Below the pieces are notes generated by a model, which did no database searches, was not told where the DNA came from, and saw only the letters and a program-made list of their open reading frames with translations. A stretch of 64,000 nt of DNA from NCBI GenBank assembly GCA_016808115.1, contig JAEQBH010005431.1:1-64000 (forward strand), written 5' to 3'. This document shows positions 10,150 to 19,764 of this stretch, one piece after another; the first letter of the stretch is position 1, and each line of letters opens with the position of its first letter. The stretch is from Tetrastigma voinierianum (taxonomy: Eukaryota; Streptophyta; Magnoliopsida; Vitales; Vitaceae). The position numbers and the translations under genes were made by a program.

Positions 10150-10955
10150 CAGCAATAAGTGACTCGATCGAACTTCTTTCTTTACACTTGGATTATGGCT
10201 CAAATGGGCACCTTTTCAAGCTATACACACTCGAAGTTCCAAGCTTCAATCCTAAGCTTGATTACACTTGGATTTTGGCTCCAAGGGGCTCTTTTCGCAT
10301 TGGACCAACGATCGACCGTTTCACACAATCGATCAACCATTTTCTCTTGGATTTTTGGATGACTCTTGGCTTCCAGTGGGTCAAGTCTCACCACTCTTCA
10401 GGTTCTGGCAGGTCGACGTTCACACGGTCGACACCTACCCGATCAATGATGCATTCACAAGACCAGTTACTATTCATAAGATCGGTTACTGTTCACACCT
10501 CGACCAATTACCTCTTTAAATGATCAAATTCATGTTTTTTTTTTATTTAAAACACTTCTAAACCTTAGATAAACATTGAAGCTCGTTTTAGGATTATTAA
10601 GTCTAAGGTTTTATGCTTAAACACATGTTTTCCAAAGATATGCAATTTAGGATTTGGCAGAGTTTATGAAGTGATGCATGATAAATCATGATATCCTAAA
10701 GTGCACGATGCATTCACCTTTACGCATAGATTCCTAAGCTATCAAAATGCTTCACTTGATCTTTGGAGCTTAGAATCTTGGTTACTGTCTTCTTTGTTCT
10801 TTGACTTGAGTGAACCCGACATCAATTGTCATCTTTAAGCTTGTATTATCTTCGTTTGATGCTTGATTGACTTCAACTTTATCACTCAACTCATTTTTAA
10901 CCATTAGTAACCAATAACCTTGGTTTGTTATCATCAAAACCTCAACTAGAGGTAC
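10150..10955 (-). repeat. Copia 5' LTR, distal part
   Basis: Closely matches 3730-4895 of the 3' LTR in the same orientation, with a deletion in the middle (sequence corresponding to about 3830-4180 is lacking). Shared landmarks are AAGCTTGATTACACTTGG, TTAGGATTATTAAGTCTAAGG and ACCATTAGTAACCAATAACC. It ends near 10955 without the terminal CA seen in the other LTR, so the outer end is lost or rearranged. Confidence 0.8.
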
Positions 10956-11600
10956 CCTTATGCTATGAGGAGTGATACTAGGCTCTCAAACATCGTTATT
11001 TGAAGCGATCGTAGAAGTTTTCGACATGTCTCATGAGAGAAGAAAATCTAAAAGGAAAGGAATGAGATACCATAATCAGTGCTTACCGGATTGTTTCCCT
11101 CAAGCAGAAATTTTCTTGGCCTCAAGGCTACTTTTCATTCTATTTGCCTTAGCACCTGAGGCTCGCGGCTTGAGACCCTCGCTCGAATCAGCAGAAAAAA
11201 TGCAAAGGAAAAGGTCTTTTCTTTCTTCCTCCTCCCACTCCTTCTCTCTTTTTCTTCCCTCCTTCCTTCTTCTATTTGCCTTCGACTATTTTTTTGTATT
11301 TTTCCCTTCATAAACATCTAAGCCCACTCCAGTTTGCACATCTTAAGTCCCATGAACTCCCTCAATCAATCTTGGACTTCCCCAGCTCCATAAACACTCC
11401 TCTATTCACGAGGTCGGCAGTTGGCCACATTTACCCCTTTGCTTAACCACCAAGAATCCAAATGGACTCAAGGTGGGTCGCAAGAAACCTATAAAATGGC
11501 CTAAAATTGGACCTAAACCATGCCTAGGACTGATCTGGAGTGAATGGGCCTGAATCACAAGATTATGTACTCCCAATTATACCAAAATCATAAGTCTTTG
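10956..11600. other. Unassigned noncoding sequence
   Basis: No gene recognised. A pyrimidine-rich stretch (CTTCCTCCTCCC...) at 11215-11310 makes an open frame on each strand, but its composition is low complexity. The rest (11320-11600) resembles LTR sequence of Tat/Ogre-type gypsy elements, which continues to about 13600. Confidence 0.4.
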
Positions 11601-11609
11601 AAAAACCTG

Positions 11610-11965
11610 ACGAACTGGCTGATCCGGTTCCCAACCGATTGAGCCGATCGATAAAAACTCTGAAATTTTTTCAGCACATTCCTCAAATATTAAGGAATCC
11701 AATAAAAGAAATGGTGCATGATATTGAGTCCAGATGAGGGAGATATGACCAAAACAAGCTCAGGCACTCCGAATTTGAAAGTGCTCCTATAATGAACTTC
11801 AATGAAATCCTATCAGGCAAGCTAGACCAGTTCCTAACCGGTTGATAAAATTTTTAACTTTTTCGCTTGTTTCTCAAAGAGTAAGGAATCCAAAAAAAGA
11901 AATGGTGCGTGATTTCGAGTTTGAATAAGAGAGATATAGTCGAAACAAGTCGTCTCAGAAAATGA
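11610..11965. repeat. Diverged tandem duplication, about 205-215 bp
   Basis: The phrase running from CCGGTTCCCAACCG through TAAGGAATCCAATAAAAGAAATGG to GGGAGATATGACC recurs starting near 11827 as CAGTTCCTAACCGG, TAAGGAATCCAAAAAAAG and GAGAGATATAG. Both units carry the GGAATCC-A-rich-ATGGTGC(G/A)TGAT core. A noncoding duplication inside a Tat/Ogre-like LTR. Confidence 0.65.
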
Positions 11966-11992
11966 ACCATGCAACGATGATGACTAACCACC

Positions 11993-11993
<1 letters not shown>

Positions 11994-12036
<43 letters not shown>
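11994..12036. repeat. Poly-A tract of 43 bases followed by T7
   Basis: An uninterrupted run of 43 A's is followed directly by seven T's. It may be a retroposed 3' tail joined to unrelated DNA, slippage expansion, or an assembly-collapsed homopolymer. No coding relic precedes it. Confidence 0.95.
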
Positions 12037-12040
<4 letters not shown>

Positions 12041-12043
12041 TTT

Positions 12044-13600
12044 ATTGTTTAAAATCTTGGGGCCTCCTTTATTCCTATAGCATGATGTGATTATATTAGG
12101 GAATTTTAGACAGGAACTCTAAAATGAACCACACACTCACACTACATTGATCCATAGACGAACCCACACAAGGCTTGAAAACCAATTAAGCCCAAAAGGG
12201 GGCCACGACCATGCCATACGAAAAAAAATGCGTGCAGGTGACACCATTAAGATAAATGCAAGTGTCGAGGGACAAAATTGAGGGTCTACAACACTAGTCA
12301 CACAAATATCCTAAAATCTAGCTCTAGGCAATACAAGTCTTCACAGTTCATACTCCAATCAGCATCAATATGTTAACCACCTCCATAATGCTCTCAAACA
12401 TAAATGTAGCACATCACTAGACCTTACTCTTAATCATTTGAAAACGATCGACAAACAGCGGTAATTAAAATCTCTAACCAAATAATCAAACACAAGAATA
12501 AAATAAAGAAAAGGTCGACCGAGACTAGGGAGTTGGAGATAAGGGGATAGATGTGTGTCCCACACACATGGTTAAGACATGCAATCAAATAAGAGAAGAG
12601 CGGTCATGCAGTAAGCAATCATGCAATGAACATATATATATCATTCAAATCTAAAAACAATCTAAGCAAGACTACAAGATACGCAAGATGAGTATAGTAC
12701 ACCCTCTTGGGGCTAAAAGATTGATCAAGATAAATATACGATAAGAGGATCCCAACATGTCGAGATGAATGAAATAAATAAACAATGAAACAATACATGC
12801 AAAGATGAAAGGGATAGCATACCACAAGGATAAAACAACATGCTATAAGTGAGGAATCAACCAATATAATCAACAATATTAAAATGGATGAAATATGTAA
12901 CAATAAAAATATACATGTGAAAAATAAAATAAAATACCATACAACAAGAAGCCAACATGTCCTTAGAGAAATCAAGTAAAACAATCAACACGCTAAGATA
13001 AGTGGAATGTACAACAAAAGTGAGATAATATATATTAAGATATAAGGAATAAGTATACCCAAAGAAGCAAGTGATACAAAAAGATGAGTAAAATAATCAA
13101 ATAATGAAGCCAACAAACTAATATCCCAAATAAATATAATAATCAAGCATATAGATAATCATATAATCAAATCTTTGTGTATGGTATCGATAGTCAAGCA
13201 TGCAAATGGCATAGAGAAGGTATCCATCAGTCGATTAATCAAACCCCCCCAAAATTTTCCCAATTTGTGTTCAAGTTTGACCCTTACTATCACCATTTTA
13301 TGGATCCCGCATTTTTTGCTATTATGCATTTCCCACTAAAAAAAAAGGCTAGACTCATTTTTATTTTTATTTTTAAATGTTTTTGGAAAACGGTTTGAAG
13401 TCGCCACTTATTTTTATTTTATTTTTTTAAAAAAGAAAACAAAATAAGGGATTAAAAACCCTAAATGTGACTCTTGAAAAGAAAATGTATGTCTGGGAAA
13501 AATCGAGTATAGGTCTGAGGGTCAGGTTACTTATTGGGAAGGTACGGAGGAAAGCTGTAGCACCCCTCTAAACCCCTAAAGTCGGGTCTCTACTAAACAA
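12044..13600. repeat. Tat/Ogre-type gypsy LTR fragment
   Basis: Carries phrases typical of LTRs in Tat-lineage gypsy elements: AAGTGTCGAGGGAC plus GAGGGTCTACAAC near 12262-12293, GTCGCCACTTATTTTTAT at 13400, and TCAGGTTACTTATTGGGAAG then TAGCACCCCTC near 13523-13567. Between 12600 and 13170 it is AT-rich and low complexity. No gag or pol frame is present. Confidence 0.5.
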
Positions 13601-13889
13601 ATTGAGGAAAATGCAATTTTAGGCTAATCGATCAACATATACCAAAGACAAGTAATAATAATACAACAACACACCAAACATATTTCAATAAATAAATAAA
13701 CAAGACAAGTTATATGAGAAAAATGTGTACTTGGGCAGCGTATTGTATATAGACCAAAAGATGTGATCAACTCACTCTTAGCACTGCTACCAAGGATTAT
13801 TCAATCCTCAGAAATTATGCCAAAAACTTGTTTGACTCAATATATAAAATCTGTTTTCTACTATGTAGGTAATAATTTTCCACTAAAAT

Positions 13890-14140
13890 TGGTTTTGGTC
13901 TAATATATCTGCAAGTACACAGGTCATACAAGTAATAAAGTGGATTTTTAAGTCCAGATATCATTCCCACAATGATTGATTAGAAAATTTAAAGAATAAA
14001 CTACCCCTACTACTCAAGATCCTCACTATCTGAACCTCTCTTTTCTAGGATAGATTTAACTTCCTATAATAAATAAAGTAGAAGAAAAGTAGGAATTTCT
14101 AAAATCTGAGTTAGAGTTCCTTTGGACTGCGAACTCTACA
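13890..14140. mobile_element. GTCGCGAC element copy 2, left piece
   Basis: Matches 7490-7700 of copy 1: GTACACAGGTCATACAAGTA near 13916, AGATATCATTCCCACAATGA near 13956, and AACTACCCCTACTACT near 14001. Similarity stops at about 14140, where a gypsy-type LTR tract begins. The family's next segments reappear at 23560 and 28320. Confidence 0.6.
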
Positions 14141-14311
14141 GTCTTTGCTCTTGTCCCTAGTCACACGGTACCTCCGCGATGATAAAAACAACGCGCTAAG
14201 CATTTTCATGCTTAGTGGTTCTATGCAATTCTCTCTTCATTTCAATTAAACACAAATATGCAGCTTTTCTGGAACAATGTTTTGGCACAATTTCAATAGT
14301 TCATGCAATAT

Positions 14312-14315
14312 ACAT

Positions 14316-14361
<46 letters not shown>
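14312..14361. repeat. Compound (AT)n(GT)n microsatellite
   Basis: About 12 AT units pass directly into about 12 GT units. The GT part can form Z-DNA and the AT part a cruciform; both are prone to slippage. It creates the hydrophobic-looking open frame over 14215-14703, which I do not accept as a gene. Confidence 0.97.
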
Positions 14362-14362
<1 letters not shown>

Positions 14363-16120
14363 TTATTTCACATACTTTCATTTTCAAATCATTTGATCAC
14401 TTCAAAGTATACAATTTCATATGCAATATTTCATTCAAAACTCAAATCATGCATTTCACACATTTACGTATAATTTTTCCCTCAAAGGAATTTAACCATT
14501 TCTTTTGGTGCGCAGGATATGAGAATCGTAAACCAACGGTTAAAGTAGAGTTTGTAGGCGATAAAACATTTTATAACATAGTACGGTCTCGTTGGGCTGT
14601 TGACTGGTTATTTAAAAATCGTTGTGTGTACACTACCAATACTGTCCCGTTGAGCTACAGATTGGTATGCCACTATATTTCATTTTGTTCACAGTATCGC
14701 TAGTTTGACCCTTATTGGTATATCAATCTATCCTTAACTCGAATATGACGGATAACATTCTATTAAGGGCATTAAAACTCATTCATAGTAATTTACAATA
14801 TTGTATATACATTTATACCCAAATAATACATTTTAATGCTCATGCAATGAAGGGACCTAACCCGGATATCCTCTTCCTAACCCGAGGGACCCTCCTGGCA
14901 CTCCTACTGATTTTAGAAAACATTTCTTTTTAAACCCTTTTTAAAAAGTGAATCCGTGGAGCGAACTCATTTATACAATTATGCTTTCCATTAAAACCTT
15001 ATTAAACATGGTGGGAAATTTTTATTTTTTCTTTTCTTTTAAACATTAAACCCTTTTATAAGTTAAACATTTGCGGAAAATCGGGCGAGTTTCCTTTGTT
15101 TTCAAACATTTCCCAATTCCTGACACTTGCGATAAACATTTTACACTACCAAATATTCATTTACTCCACATCCAACTACAGGACATCAAGTCCACCACAA
15201 GAAATTTCAAATCAAAATTTAAAATCATTTTCTGAACACTATAGAAATATAAACAATCTTTTTTTATAACCGTCGGGCTCGAGTCGGAAATTACACCCAA
15301 CTGCCTACATACCTCTACCACACAGAGGATTAGAGCTCTCGTAGTTCATTTCTTTAAAACGTTTATACATTACAAAATAAAGGTGCACATGTAGTTATTT
15401 ACAAAAAGGTCTATACATTTTCATAAAGTAGTCGTCGCGTGAGGCGGAAGTGTCACTATGCCTGAGGATGCACGAGCTTGCTCGTCGATCTCTGCCCTGC
15501 TTGATTTGGAAAATGGTGAAATTTAAGAGCTCGATTGAGTATAGGTCATATGAAATAATGTTTCCAGATATAGTTCAAATACAATGTGTAAAACAATTGT
15601 ATAAATATCTCATTCAATAAACATTTACTTTACTTTCTTTTCCTTTTTGAATATGTCATATCTAATGGAACTCGCCTACCGTTAACCACCATTGGCCCAT
15701 GAAAGAACCTCCGATGAAATAGTCTTACGATCACTGATGGCCCAAAAGAACCTCCGATAAATCGTGCCTTTCTTTTAGATACCATTGCACTATGGAATAA
15801 ATCACATCATGCATTGGTAACCTTTTTGTACTTTTCACGTGCATGGCAATATGCATCACTCTTCCCTTCCCTCTAAAAAAAATCCTATCCCTTTCCCATG
15901 TACCATGCACGCTTAAAGTACTTCAGTCGACTTTCTTTTAAACTTTATCTTTGTAACATAGGGTAACCATGGATTCAATCATAAACATTTTCATATAAAC
16001 ATATATATATATAGAATATATATTCATAAACATTTCATTTAATATGGAAATCATAAATCATGCTTTATAAAACTATGGAAACCATAAATCATTGATTTTC
16101 TCACATAAATAAATCGAAAA

Positions 16121-16121
<1 letters not shown>

Positions 16122-16202
<81 letters not shown>
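16122..16202. repeat. (AT)n microsatellite, about 40 units
   Basis: Uninterrupted AT dinucleotides over about 81 bases, flanked by short imperfect TATA stretches at 16004-16024 and 16219-16229. Likely unstable in length and a useful polymorphic marker. Confidence 0.97.
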
Positions 16203-16205
<3 letters not shown>

Positions 16206-18384
16206 ATAAGCATTAATACATATATATATTTTTCATAAACATTTACATTTTCTCTCACCTTAGTTATTTAAGCCATTTTCCTCCTTTAAAACTCCACCTC
16301 CACCTTTGTCCTTAATCACTTTCCTCCACAAGTGCATCATCCATAAAATCAATTTAACATTCATACTTTAATGATATTCAATTAAATGAGTAAGCCTCAT
16401 TATACTTTCTATTAAATTAGAAAGCAACCCTTAAGCATTTTCTTATTCAACTTAATCTCAACTTATCCAATTCACTTCCAATTAAATCAAGGCTCATGAA
16501 AACATCATTACAAGCCTTAAATCAAGTCATTAGCATGCTTAAAGTGAAAAACCCATAATGCCTTTCACCTTAGCAAAAATTACATTTGTACCTTAATCAA
16601 TTCTTCTTCTTAAAACTTTAATTCTAACACATTCCATTAGGCATTTAATCCTCACGATTGATTAAAATCATTGGAAACTCAACTTTCACCTTATACAAGG
16701 TGGTCAAATCTACATGTCGCGCATTAAAGTAGTATTTCTTGATTTCTTTCCATTTCTTTCAACAAATTACATTTTACAATTCATCCAATGTCATTGATTC
16801 ACTTAAACTAAATCAAACCAATGCATTTTCAATTAAACCCTCTCTTGGTCGAACCCTCTCCATGCTATATCTCATTTTCTTTTCAAATTTTAATTCCATT
16901 AATTCCTTCAAGTATTCAAGTAATATCATTAAATCAATTAAAACCAATCAAACAACATCACTTCCATTAAGATCCAATGTTGACCAAATTTTACAACCCT
17001 CATAATCTCATTCTTTCTTTTTAATTTATTAGCAAAATCAACTTAGAATCATGTCAATTTAATAGCTAAAGCCTTAACATAACTTAATTGAAGGTTTAGA
17101 TAAATAATCCATAAAACCCTAATTGCTCACCTTAATAGTTTTGGTGTCTTGATGTTAACTTGAATTCCAATGAAATCTCTTGTTCAAATCTACATAAAGA
17201 CATGCCAAGAAACTCATTTACACCATCATATAACCATTTCCTCCATTAACCTTCAAATTCACATAGACTAGTAAGTGATCTCACCTTAAAAACTTGCTTT
17301 TTCACTTAGGGTTTGATTTAGGGCACTTCATGGACATGATGAACACTTGAAATGGACTATAAATGGCATGAGAATCACTTGAAAAGCTTGGACAGGGGTT
17401 GGAGAATTTTCTCCCTTTTTGCTTCATTTTCTCTTCACTTTTGCCTTTCAAATCTATCTCACCCGTATACACACCCAAGACCAAGCCAAATGCTCTTTTA
17501 TGATCCTTTTTCATGCCTAATTTGCCCTCCAATTATCCTTATATTAGCCTCATGCCATTAGTTACCATCCTTGCATTCTCATGGTCCATATGTAACAATA
17601 TAGTCCAAAAGCAACTAATTCCACTTTATGCTCCATAAAATCCCACTAACTTGAACCATAGTTTAACTAACTTTCATGGTTTGCTAACACAAATATCCTT
17701 TTAACCTTAGTTAACTTTAACTAACCAAAGTTAAGTTTGACTTTAGTTAACTTTAACTCATCCACTAACCATATTTAAATTAACTAATTTATGATAAATA
17801 TCAAAATTTATGGAAAGATCTCATAGGTGACACACCCCCACCCCCTACTATCGGCAGGTGTGCCGGCCACTCCACAGAAATCCCCAGCCGTTACCTCTAA
17901 CGACTAGAAAATCTTGTGAAGCGAAGCCGTATTGCTTGCTTCAATCTCGTATAAAAAAATTTCTTTTCTAAACTTATGATTTTATAAATTTCGATCTCTT
18001 GTTTGCATATAGAACATGTCCAAATCTGTATACACAATTTACACTATTTCAAATATGGCGAAAGCCAGCAACATTCTTTCAAAAGAGCCTCGAGCTCCAC
18101 ATTTCACAAAACCACCTTATGCTGCATACATATATTCCTTTATACAAATTCAAAGTATTTCCTTACACAAGAGTGTCTGACACAAATCTGAAGTCAGGAG
18201 AATCCTAAACTGCTCCAGCGTCCGGCGTGCCTGTACCTGGAAAATAGTTTTTTAAAACAGGAAAATAATGAGTTAAACGAGCTCAGTGAGTGTATGCTTT
18301 ATAAAAGGATTTCTTTTCTGAAAATATCTCAAAACGTGAACTCTCTTTCTGAGATATTTTCAAATCTTTGCTTTGCTTTGCTTA

Positions 18385-18800
18385 AAAAGTTTAAAACTTT
18401 TCATGCTTGCTTGCTTTTATTTTCTTTTCTTTAAAAGTTTCCAAAACTTTTATACTTGCTTCTTTGAAAGTTCAAAACTTTTTCAAAAATCTCTTGCTTG
18501 CTTTCTTTACTTTAAAAGTTTCCAAAACTTTTCATAAACCTCTTGCTTTAAAAGTTTATAAAACTTTTCATAATTTCTTGCTTGTTTTAAAAGTTTCTAA
18601 AACTTTTCATAATCTCTTGCTTGCTTTAAAAGTTTCTAAAACTTTTCATAATTTCTTGCTTGCTTTAAAAGTTTTAAAACTTTTCATACTTGCTGCTTGC
18701 TGCTTCCTTTTCTTTAAAAGCTTATAAAACTTTCTCAAATCTCTTGTTTTCACTTCTAAAACTTTTCTCAAATTTCTTGCTTTAAAGTTTCCAAAACTTT
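18385..18800. repeat. Array of AAAAGTTT-AAACTTTT hairpins
   Basis: Ten inverted-repeat words of the form AAAAGTTT-(2-3 nt)-AAACTTTT start near 18385, 18433, 18466, 18514, 18550, 18589, 18628, 18667, 18715 and 18784. The central four are exactly 39 bases apart. The copy at 18667-18684 is a perfect 18-bp palindrome, AAAAGTTTTAAAACTTTT. Between words is a CTTGCTTG-type spacer. The arms stay complementary even where the two loop bases vary (CC, AT, CT). Confidence 0.92.
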
Positions 18801-19395
18801 TTATAAACACGGGAGCTGGGCTCGACGGCAGCTTTAAAAATCAAACGGGGCCTAGGCTCCTTAGTTTGCTTTAAAATACCACAGTGCAGGCTCCAACGAT
18901 CGTTTTAAAAATCAAAGCGAGTCGGAGCTTCAGGCGATTTACTTAAAACAAACACGGGGCCTAGGCTCAACCGTGCGCTAGTGGTTGATTTTTCAAAAGC
19001 GTATTAAGCATGCATAAATCATCAACAATGGAGGCCTATCACCTTGTACCCTAGTGAACAAGGGAGCCTGGGCATCGACCGTGCCGGTGGCTGGACCTGG
19101 GTCCGCTCACCTAGGTGGAAGGGCCTGGGCACACTTCACTCCACCTTTTCCAGTAAATATGGTGGGGTGATACAGTGTATCACCATAATTTAGTTGGAGC
19201 TCTAACCCTATATACTCCAGTACGTGCCACGGTCTCCTTTAAATGTCATGATGCATGACCTAAGTTTGCCGACCAGGCAAATCTAAAATGCATGTATGAT
19301 ATCCTAACACCACCGTGCACGTACGGAATACCTCTGACCGGTATGTTTGCTTAGAACTAGGGATTTTAGTTAGGCTTATTTTCACAAATATTCTT

Positions 19396-19396
<1 letters not shown>

Positions 19397-19437
<41 letters not shown>
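19397..19437. repeat. (CTTG)n microsatellite
   Basis: About ten units of CTTG. The same tetranucleotide also makes up the spacers of the two neighbouring hairpin arrays, so the spacers probably derive from this simple repeat. Confidence 0.95.
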
Positions 19438-19439
<2 letters not shown>

Positions 19440-19445
19440 TTGAAC

Positions 19446-19764
19446 ATGGTTTAATAATTCAAAACCATTTGTTTGCTTGCTTGCTTGCTTGAAACATGGT
19501 TTAATAATTCAAAACCATTGTTTGCTTACTTGCTCTTTGAAATATGGTTTTACAATATAAAACCTTTGCTTGCTTGCTTGCTCTTTGAAATATGGTTTTT
19601 CAATTTAAAACCATTGCTTACTAAACTCCTTGCTTTCTTTTCAAATATGGTTGAATAAATCAAAACCATTATTTGTTTTTCATATATGGTTTAAAATCAA
19701 AACCATTTACTTGCTTGTTAAATCTCATTGCTTGCTTTAAAACATGGTTTACAATCAAAACCAT
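19446..19764. repeat. Array of ATGGTTT-AAACCAT hairpins
   Basis: Seven words of the form ATGGTTT-(7-11 nt AT-rich loop)-AAACCAT start at 19446, 19496, 19544, 19592, 19646, 19686 and 19744, about 40-58 bases apart. Five have both 7-base arms intact; at 19544 the second arm and at 19646 the first arm has one change. Loops differ in sequence and length. Spacers are CTTG-rich, as in the array at 18.4-18.8 kb. Confidence 0.9.

Larger units (their letters stand above)
3480..10955 (-). mobile_element. Gag-only Ty1/copia element, right LTR split by a later insertion
   Basis: A - strand copia element. On the + strand the order is 3' LTR (3480-4912), polypurine tract complement (4913-4927), gag remains (5457-7107), primer-site complement (about 7150-7163), then a 5' LTR that starts with the same TGAAAGTTCAATATGAC word at 7166. 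That LTR runs to about 7430, is interrupted by a different element, and resumes at about 10150-10955 with sequence that closely matches 3750-4890. Only about 2.25 kb lies between the LTRs, and no protease, integrase or RT is present. It therefore resembles a non-autonomous, gag-only derivative that would need enzymes from an intact relative. Confidence 0.82.
14140..17826. repeat. Noncoding gypsy-type LTR tract I
   Basis: No coding relic. The first ~100 bases (AAGCATTTTCATGCTTAGTG, 14199-14218) recur in inverted orientation at 27780-27860. Near 15270-15530 are GCTCGAGTCGGAAATTACAC, GAGCTCTCGTAGTTCATTTC and GTAGTCGTCGCGTGAGGCGG, phrases I associate with LTRs of large plant gypsy elements. It also contains two microsatellites (separate entries). 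16260-17800 is AT-rich without genes. I infer one or more decayed LTRs; exact ends are uncertain. Confidence 0.5.

Noticed and set aside
11135..11317. Basic Arg/Glu/Lys-rich frame on the - strand
   Set aside because: Translation of a simple pyrimidine-rich stretch; no complexity and no supporting exon structure.
14215..14703. 162-codon frame on the + strand
   Set aside because: Created by the (AT)n(GT)n microsatellite, which reads as repeated Ile-Tyr and Cys-Val. No domain, and it sits in LTR sequence.
18385..19764. Regularly spaced repeats resembling a CRISPR array
   Set aside because: Plant nuclear context, repeats too short and variable, spacers are CTTG simple sequence, and no cas genes are present.
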